In this document: one piece after another, positions 56,779 to 64,000 of the stretch
How positions within the stretch are numbered: position 1 is the stretch's first letter
How the letters are laid out: every line of letters starts with the position of its first letter
From: Novosphingobium resinovorum
Lineage (GTDB): Bacteria; Pseudomonadota; Alphaproteobacteria; Sphingomonadales; Sphingomonadaceae
NCBI RefSeq assembly: GCF_027922145.1
Contig: NZ_BSFC01000021.1
Span: 310,001-374,000 of the forward strand
Reading direction: 5' to 3'
Length of the DNA stretch: 64,000 nucleotides
Program-made: the position numbers and the translations under genes
Notes under the pieces: generated by a model
Told to the model about the DNA's origin: nothing
Seen by the model: only the letters and a program-made list of their open reading frames with translations
The model's database searches: none

Positions 56779-58143
56779 ATGGCAAGTTATTCCGCCTCGG
56801 GGTCGGTTTCCGTCCGCCCCTACGTCACCGTGCAGGGCCAGTCCTCAAGCGTGAAGGAACTGTCCGGCGACGACCGATGGTCTGCCCGGCAGGTGCTCAT
56901 CGTGGCGATCTGCTTCATGCTCAACATGCTGGACGGCATGGACGTGCTGATCCTGTCGTACATCGCACCCGCATTGTCTGTGGACTGGCGGATCAGCCCC
57001 GAGAGCCTCGGCGTCGTCTTCAGCGCAAGCCTCGCAGGCATGGCCGCCGGCGGCCTGCTGGTGGCTCCGCTGGCCGACAGGTTCGGGCGGCGCAAGCTTA
57101 TCCTTGCCTCGCTGGTCATGATGGCCGCCGCCATGTTCGGCTCGGGGTTGGCAAGCTCGATCACCGAACTGCTGATTAGCCGCTTCATCGTCGGCATCGG
57201 CATCGGCACCGTCCTCGCCAGCATGGCGGCCCTGACGGCCGAATATGCTCCCGCCCGTCACCGCACCTTCGCCGTGGGCTTCCTGCAGGCCGGATACCCC
57301 GTCGGCGCGACCCTGACGGGCTTTCTCGTCGCCCAGCACATCGAGGCGCACGGGTGGCAGGCCATGCTGCTGGGCGCGGCGACGCTGTGCCTGCTGTCGA
57401 TCCCGCTCGTCTTTGCCTTCCTGCCGGAATCGGTGGAGTTCCTGCTCTCCCGGCAGCCTGCGAACGCACTGCAGCGGGCCAATCGCCTGCTCGTCGTCAT
57501 CGGCCGCGCTCCGCTTGAAGCCCTGCCGGAGCGCAAGAGCGCCCAGGCCGAGCACGTCGGGCTGCGCGGCCTCCTCAGCGAGGGGCGCGCGGCGAGCACC
57601 ATGCTGTTGTGGCTGGCGATCACGTTCAGCTTCATGACGCTCTATTTCGTCATCAGCTGGATCCCCAAGCTCGCCGTCGAAGCGGGCCTCCCGGCCAAGG
57701 ACGCGATCTATGCCGGGGCCATCTTCAACATCGGCGCCTTCGTCGGCATTTCGCTGCTGAGCTACGTAGCCATGCGCTTCGACCTGCGCCGCCTCATCCT
57801 GGGTTACATGTTGCTGGCGGCGGTTGCCCTGGTAGTGTTCGGCGCCGTGTCGATGCCGCTGGCCGCGACGCTGCTGACCGCATTCCTCATCGGCGTCTTC
57901 GTGCAGGGAGGGTTCAACGGCTGCTATCCGCTGGCGACCAGCCTCTATCCAGCCGAGGCACGCAGCACCGGCATCGGCTGGGCCATGGGCATAGGCCGCA
58001 TCGGCGCCGTGATCGGCCCGATGCTGGGAGGGTTTCTGCTGGCAGAGAAGGTCTCCCTTCCCGTCATCTTCACGGTGTTTGCAGTACCGGTCGTGCTGGC
58101 GGGCTTCTGCGCCTCGCTGATCCGCCTGCCCGGCCAGCGCTGA
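56779..58143 (+). CDS. AAHS-family MFS transporter (aromatic acid/shikimate-type)
   Basis: 454-residue H+ symporter of the major facilitator superfamily. The AAHS signature is recognisable in helix 1, DGMDVLILSYIAPAL, and the motif A loop is PLADRFGRRKLIL. Twelve helices span residues 35-450. The start at 56779 is preferred because AAGAG is seven bases before it; an ATG at 56761 or a GTG at 56752 would add a short unconserved segment. Position between a LysR gene and the dehydroshikimate dehydratase makes import of 3-dehydroshikimate, shikimate, quinate or protocatechuate likely. Confidence 0.88.
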   Translation: MASYSASGSVSVRPYVTVQGQSSSVKELSGDDRWSARQVLIVAICFMLNMLDGMDVLILSYIAPALSVDWRISPESLGVVFSASLAGMAAGGLLVAPLADRFGRRKLILASLVMMAAAMFGSGLASSITELLISRFIVGIGIGTVLASMAALTAEYAPARHRTFAVGFLQAGYPVGATLTGFLVAQHIEAHGWQAMLLGAATLCLLSIPLVFAFLPESVEFLLSRQPANALQRANRLLVVIGRAPLEALPERKSAQAEHVGLRGLLSEGRAASTMLLWLAITFSFMTLYFVISWIPKLAVEAGLPAKDAIYAGAIFNIGAFVGISLLSYVAMRFDLRRLILGYMLLAAVALVVFGAVSMPLAATLLTAFLIGVFVQGGFNGCYPLATSLYPAEARSTGIGWAMGIGRIGAVIGPMLGGFLLAEKVSLPVIFTVFAVPVVLAGFCASLIRLPGQR

Positions 58144-58152
58144 ACTGAAAAA

Positions 58153-58190
58153 CAAGAGCCCCATCTGCCAAACGGCGGACGGGGCTCTTG
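58153..58190. terminator. Bidirectional terminator between transporter and quiC
   Basis: CAAGAGCCCC (58153-58162) pairs with GGGGCTCTTG (58181-58190), and the interior can extend the stem with TCTGCC/GGCGGA. A-rich sequence on the left and T-rich on the right allow termination in both directions between the convergent genes. Confidence 0.75.
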
Positions 58191-58195
58191 CCTAT

Positions 58196-60073
58196 TTACT
58201 CCGCCCCTGCTGTCGCCGCGCGATAGCGGTTTTGCGCGGCAAGCCGGACACCGGCATTGGGCGCTCCGTACCCGACATAGGCAGGTGCCCGTTCGACGAA
58301 CTCGAAGAAGAACAGCTTGTCAAAAGCCCGGCTGTACAACTGCCGGTATGCATTGCCTTCCAGATCCTCGTCGTAAAGCATCCCGGCCTGCACCATCCCT
58401 GCCAGCACTTCGTCCGTCAGTCCGAAGCGGGCGGCCAGATCGTCATAATAGTTCGCCGGAATATCAAGCATCGCAGCGCCGCGTGCCTGAAGCGCCTGGG
58501 CGGTGGCGCACAGATCGTCGCTGGTCAGGGCAACGTGCTGGAAGCCGCCGCCTAGCCCCTGCGCCAGGAAACGCGACGAGAGCGTCTCGCGCGCATCGGA
58601 GGCATTGAGGGTCAGGCGGAAGGCGCCGTCGGGCGACTGCAGGGCCTGACTGTGGACCAGTCCGGCCGGATCGATGACGTCCTGCGCATCACGGCCTTCC
58701 AGCCCGAACAGGGCGCGCCAATAGAGCTGCCAGGACAGGAACTCGTCATTGTGGACGACCGCTGCGAGGTGATCGATGTCCCGCACCGCCGTGTCACCCT
58801 GCGCGGCGGAGACATCCGCCGACTCGAACTCCCGCGCCCACAGCGCCTCAGCGCCGGCGTCCTCGACAAGGTAGACAAGGCTGCCGCCGACGCCTCGCAA
58901 GGCGGGCATCGCCATGCGCCCCGGACGGCCTTCCGGTTTATAGGCGCGAATGCCCAGAGCGGCGGCGCGATCCATCACCGCCTGCGCGTCGTTCACCCGC
59001 ACGCCGATCGCGCAGATCGAGGTGCCGTGCACGATTCGATAGGACTGTGCGAAGCCCTTCGGCTCGGCATTGACGACCAGATTGACCTCACCCTGACGCC
59101 ATCGCGTCACCTTCTTGGTGCGGTGCGTGCCCCTCCTTGCGAAGCCCAGTTCGGCGAAGGTTTCGCCCAGCCGTGCCACGTCTTCCGACCCGACGGTGAA
59201 TTCCACGAACTCGGCCCGCATCGGTGCCTGGGCGGCGGGCATCGCCGTCGGACGGCCCAATACGCGAAGGGCGGCGTCGCGGACATATTCGAGCGAGCGA
59301 TGCCCGTCTTGCGCGATCAGCCTGGTGGAGATCGAACGGAAGCGGTCGTTGAATATCTCCAGCGACAGCGGCCCTTCATAGCCGGTGCGCAGAATCTCCG
59401 CGACGTAGTTGGTCAGGTCGAAACCGCCCTGCCCCGGAAGATTGCGGAAATGGCGGCTCCAGTAGAGCAGGTCCATGTCCAGCAGCGGCGCGTCGGCCAA
59501 CTGGACATAGACGATCTTGTCGCCCGCGATGTCGCGGATGCTGTCATTGGGAATGCCGCGCGACAGCGAGTGGAAGCTGTCAAGAATGATGCCGATCGAG
59601 GGGTGATCCACCTCCTTCACGATCGACCATACATCGCGATGATCGTTGACGTGCCGCCCCCAGGCCAGCGCTTCGTAGCCGACGAGGATGCCGCGCCGGG
59701 CGGCCCGCTCGCCCAGTTCGCGGAAATCATCGACGATGCGCTGCCGATCGCCGAGCGAGGCGGGCGAGCAGTTCGAGCACACCAGGATGCGATCCGTGCC
59801 CAGTGCCTCCATCACGTCGAACTTGCGTTCCGCACGGTCCAGCGCCCGCTGCCGCAGGGCACCGGGCATGCCTTCGAAATCCCGGAACGGCTGATAGAGC
59901 GAACAGGACAGCCCGGCATCCTCCATCAGCCTGCGGACCTGCTGCGGACGCAGCGCAGAACCTATCAGGTCGTTCTCGAATATCTCGACGCTCTGGAAAC
60001 CCGCTTGCGCGGCAGCGGCCAGCTTTTCTTCAAGGGTGCCGCGCAGCGACACGGTGGCAATGGCATTGTGCAT
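58196..60073 (-). CDS. quiC: 3-dehydroshikimate dehydratase (QuiC/AsbF N-domain fused to HPPD-like domain)
   Basis: 625-residue metal enzyme turning 3-dehydroshikimate into protocatechuate. The N-terminal TIM barrel (1-275) has its four metal ligands at E134 (GYEALAWGRH), D165 (ILDSFHS), Q191 (VQLADAP) and E239 (LSLEIFND), the same positions I remember for Pseudomonas putida QuiC1. The C-terminal half (about 285-610) is a vicinal-oxygen-chelate domain like 4-hydroxyphenylpyruvate dioxygenase, needed in some homologues and of unclear function. Product is protocatechuate, the substrate of the lig pathway. It is probably a single gene; the ligI operon ends 124 bp upstream. Confidence 0.92.
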   Translation of the reverse strand: MHNAIATVSLRGTLEEKLAAAAQAGFQSVEIFENDLIGSALRPQQVRRLMEDAGLSCSLYQPFRDFEGMPGALRQRALDRAERKFDVMEALGTDRILVCSNCSPASLGDRQRIVDDFRELGERAARRGILVGYEALAWGRHVNDHRDVWSIVKEVDHPSIGIILDSFHSLSRGIPNDSIRDIAGDKIVYVQLADAPLLDMDLLYWSRHFRNLPGQGGFDLTNYVAEILRTGYEGPLSLEIFNDRFRSISTRLIAQDGHRSLEYVRDAALRVLGRPTAMPAAQAPMRAEFVEFTVGSEDVARLGETFAELGFARRGTHRTKKVTRWRQGEVNLVVNAEPKGFAQSYRIVHGTSICAIGVRVNDAQAVMDRAAALGIRAYKPEGRPGRMAMPALRGVGGSLVYLVEDAGAEALWAREFESADVSAAQGDTAVRDIDHLAAVVHNDEFLSWQLYWRALFGLEGRDAQDVIDPAGLVHSQALQSPDGAFRLTLNASDARETLSSRFLAQGLGGGFQHVALTSDDLCATAQALQARGAAMLDIPANYYDDLAARFGLTDEVLAGMVQAGMLYDEDLEGNAYRQLYSRAFDKLFFFEFVERAPAYVGYGAPNAGVRLAAQNRYRAATAGAE

Positions 60074-60167
60074 CGGATGCTCCGCTGGACATGGTGTACT
60101 CCATATCTGCGCAGCAGGGCATGACTTTAAGCGGTTGCGGAGCCGTCTTTCATAGCATTTGGTTATA

Positions 60168-60189
60168 CCCGCCGGATCACTCCGGCGGG
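60168..60189 (-). terminator. Hairpin at the end of the lig operon
   Basis: CCCGCCGGA (60168-60176) and TCCGGCGGG (60181-60189) form a perfect 9-bp stem with a TCAC loop, eight bases beyond the ligI stop codon. The following minus-strand sequence, TATAACC, lacks a strong T run, so this may be a rho-assisted or mRNA-stabilising hairpin. Confidence 0.55.
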
Positions 60190-60197
60190 CGATACCG

Positions 60198-62122
<1,925 letters not shown>

Positions 62123-62130
<8 letters not shown>

Positions 62131-62797
62131 ACTTCAGACCTTCCTTCTCCAGACGCTCCCGCATCTTGTACATGTCGAGGCCAAGGACGCCGCTGGCCAG
62201 CTTCTCGCGCTTTTCGCCTTCATTGGCTTCGCGGGCCTGCGCGGCGGCCAGAACTTCGGCTGCCTTTTCACGCGGGACGACGCAGACGCCGTCGTCGTCG
62301 GCCACGATCACGTCACCCGGCTGCACGGCGGCATTGGCGCAGACCACGGGCACGTTGACCGAGCCCAGCGTGTTCTTGACGGTGCCCTGCGCATAGACCG
62401 CCTTGGACCAGACGGGGAAGTTCATCTCCGTCAGGTCGCGCACATCGCGCACGCCGGCGTCGATGATCAGGCCACGGCAGCCGCGCGCCTGCGCGCTGGT
62501 GGCGAGAAGGTCGCCGAAATAGCCGTCCTCGCAAGGGCTGGTCGGGGCGAGGAGCAGAATGTCGCCGTCCTTGAGCTGCTCGATGGCGACATGGACCATC
62601 CAGTTGTCGCCCGGTGCCGCACTGATAGTCACCGCCGAGCCGGCGATGCGCGCGCCATTGTAGATCGGCCGCATATAGCTGGCGAGCAGACCCGTGCGGC
62701 CCTGCGCTTCGTGAACGGTTGCCACGCCGCACCTGGCGAGACCGTCGATCACGGCCGGGTCAGCGCGCTCGATGTTCTGGACGACGATACCACTCAT
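62123..62797 (-). CDS. ligK: 4-carboxy-4-hydroxy-2-oxoadipate aldolase/oxaloacetate decarboxylase
   Basis: 224-residue RraA-like aldolase that splits 4-carboxy-4-hydroxy-2-oxoadipate into pyruvate and oxaloacetate. The conserved substrate and metal site is [11 protein letters not shown], preceded by [12 protein letters not shown], with [13 protein letters not shown] after it. Start MSGIVVQN at 62797 has AGGAG eight bases before it; the open frame upstream is not conserved. It is the first gene of ligK-ligU-ligI, with the promoter in the 98-bp gap shared with a divergent LysR-type gene. Confidence 0.92.
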
Positions 62798-62895
62798 GAC
62801 ATGCACTCCTAGTTTTGCACCGAGATGGCGAAGCCGCCGTCGCAACGGAAAGAGAACTTTGGAAAGTGCGATTGGATTTGGCTAAGAGTGACCGC

Positions 62896-64000
62896 ATGGA
62901 CATCTGGACGCTGAACCTTCGGCACCTTCATGCGGTGGAGCGAATTGCCCGGTTGGGAACGGTCAATGCCGCCGCCAGCGCGGTCAACCTAAGCCAGCCC
63001 GCAATAACACAGGCGCTGGGCCGGCTGGAGGACACGCTGGGCCTGCCACTGTTCGAGCGTCGCCATGACGGCATGATCCCGACCCGCGCGGGCGAGATCC
63101 TTGCCCCCCGCATCGCCGCCGCGCTGGCTCATATACGGAGCCCGCACGTCACCATGTCGCGGATGCGCGCGATGCTGGCAGTGGCGGAGACGGGCAGCTA
63201 CACCGGCGCCAGCCAGGCGACCGGGCTATCGATCCCATCGATCCACCGCGCCGTCAGCGATCTGTCGCTGGCGCTGCGCCGCACGCTGGTGAGCCGCCGG
63301 GGCAAGTTCGCGATCACGACCGATGCAGGCAATCAACTGGCGCGCGAGTTTCGCCTGGCTCAGGTCGAACTGGAAGCGGGACTGTCCGAAGTCATGGCCC
63401 TGCGCGGGCACGAAACACGGCGCATCGCCATCGGCGCCATGCCGCTGTCCCGCGCGCGCATCCTGCCTGCCGCCGTCGCCCGCTTTCTTGCGCGAAGGCC
63501 ACAGGTTCGCCTCACCATCGTCGAAGGATCGCGCGCCGAACTGGTCGAACCGCTGCGCAGCGGCGTGATCGACCTCATGGTGGGCGCCCTGCGCGAACCG
63601 CTGACCGAGCCTGACCTCGCCCAGCATCGCCTGTTCGACGACGTTCCGGCCTTCTACGCAAGGCACGGCCATCCCCTGGCGGACACCGACCCGACCGGCG
63701 CGGACATGGCGCGGTTCCCCTTCACACTGGCCCCGCGCGGAACCCCGCTGCGCGACAGTTTCGAAGGCTATTTCACGGACCTCGGCCTGCCCCTGCCGCC
63801 GGTTCCGATCGAATCGGGATCGGTGATGATGATCCGGCAGGTCCTGATGGGCACCGACTTCATCACCCTGCTTTCCCCCGATCAGGTATCCGTGGAAGTC
63901 GAGGCCGGATGGCTGCGCCCGCTGGCGCGCCTGCCCGAACGATTCGCCCGTACAATCGGCATGACGACCCGCGCCTCCCTCCTTCCCACCGAGGTCCAGT
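62896..64000 (+). CDS. LysR-family regulator with two tandem HTH domains (3' end outside window)
   Basis: At least 368 residues, with no stop before the window's end. Residues 7-66 form a standard LysR wHTH (GTVNAAASAVNLSQPAITQA, then LPLFERR and TRAGE). Residues 86-145 hold a second one (ETGSYTGASQATGLSIPSIH, then TLVSRRGKFAITTDAG). The substrate-binding domain starts near 173 (TRRIAIGAMPLSRARILP). Usual LysR proteins have one HTH and about 300 residues. It is divergent from ligK with 98 bp between, as LigR would be, so it probably activates the lig operon in response to protocatechuate, gallate or a pathway product. The assignment to LigR is inference. Confidence 0.85.
   Translation, partial: MDIWTLNLRHLHAVERIARLGTVNAAASAVNLSQPAITQALGRLEDTLGLPLFERRHDGMIPTRAGEILAPRIAAALAHIRSPHVTMSRMRAMLAVAETGSYTGASQATGLSIPSIHRAVSDLSLALRRTLVSRRGKFAITTDAGNQLAREFRLAQVELEAGLSEVMALRGHETRRIAIGAMPLSRARILPAAVARFLARRPQVRLTIVEGSRAELVEPLRSGVIDLMVGALREPLTEPDLAQHRLFDDVPAFYARHGHPLADTDPTGADMARFPFTLAPRGTPLRDSFEGYFTDLGLPLPPVPIESGSVMMIRQVLMGTDFITLLSPDQVSVEVEAGWLRPLARLPERFARTIGMTTRASLLPTEVQ

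Overview
The window looks like part of a chromosome or large replicon of a sphingomonad (Alphaproteobacteria, Novosphingobium/Sphingobium type). The evidence is the high GC content, three large TonB-dependent receptors each placed beside catabolic genes, ligI/ligU/ligK of the protocatechuate 4,5-cleavage pathway in a close match to the Sphingobium arrangement as I remember it, and a REP-like palindrome present in three copies. I see no rRNA, tRNA, CRISPR array, phage gene or transposase. Nearly all of the sequence codes for catabolism of plant-derived compounds, with dense operons and one regulator per block.

Region 1 (1-13.4 kb): a partial TolB-fused amidohydrolase, a TonB receptor divergent from a Tat-exported YtcJ-type amidohydrolase, a PaiB-type flavin protein, a MocR regulator, a PepSY membrane protein behind a probable Fur box, and a membrane-anchored member of the linalool dehydratase/isomerase (LinD) family. 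Region 2 (13.5-32.9 kb): a broken TonB receptor tail abutting a REP-like palindrome, then a seven-gene acyl-CoA degradation operon (SDR, acyl-CoA dehydrogenase, APH-like kinase, two crotonases, thiolase, nitronate monooxygenase-like protein) under a divergent TetR gene. This is followed by a six-gene operon (TonB receptor, P450, ALDH, GFA protein, SDR, Zn alcohol dehydrogenase) and, divergently, an acyl-CoA ligase/acyl-CoA dehydrogenase pair with an AraC regulator. With the LinD-like protein this resembles the parts list for oxidising a terpenoid-like alcohol to a CoA thioester; the substrate is not proven.

Region 3 (33-51.2 kb): a LuxR regulator divergent from a four-gene set (LLM flavin oxidoreductase, sulfotransferase-like, TIM-barrel isomerase-like, DUF1214), a secreted beta-propeller protein, and a long operon running amidohydrolase, acyl-CoA ligase, TonB receptor, MFS, two thiolase-like proteins paired with two DUF35 OB-fold proteins, and an NtaA-type flavin monooxygenase. 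The thiolase/DUF35 pairs resemble the Ltp2/ChsH2 retro-aldolase used in steroid side-chain cleavage. I cannot name the substrate of either set.

Region 4 (51.4-64 kb): aromatic acid and quinate/shikimate catabolism. A PobR-type AraC regulator is divergent from pobA (4-hydroxybenzoate to protocatechuate). A Tat-exported type I 3-dehydroquinate dehydratase, a LysR regulator, an AAHS-family transporter and 3-dehydroshikimate dehydratase (QuiC) form a second route to protocatechuate. The ligK-ligU-ligI operon then completes the lower 4,5-cleavage pathway, controlled by a divergent LysR-family gene with two tandem N-terminal HTH domains that runs off the window's end. ligAB, ligC and ligJ are not in the window.
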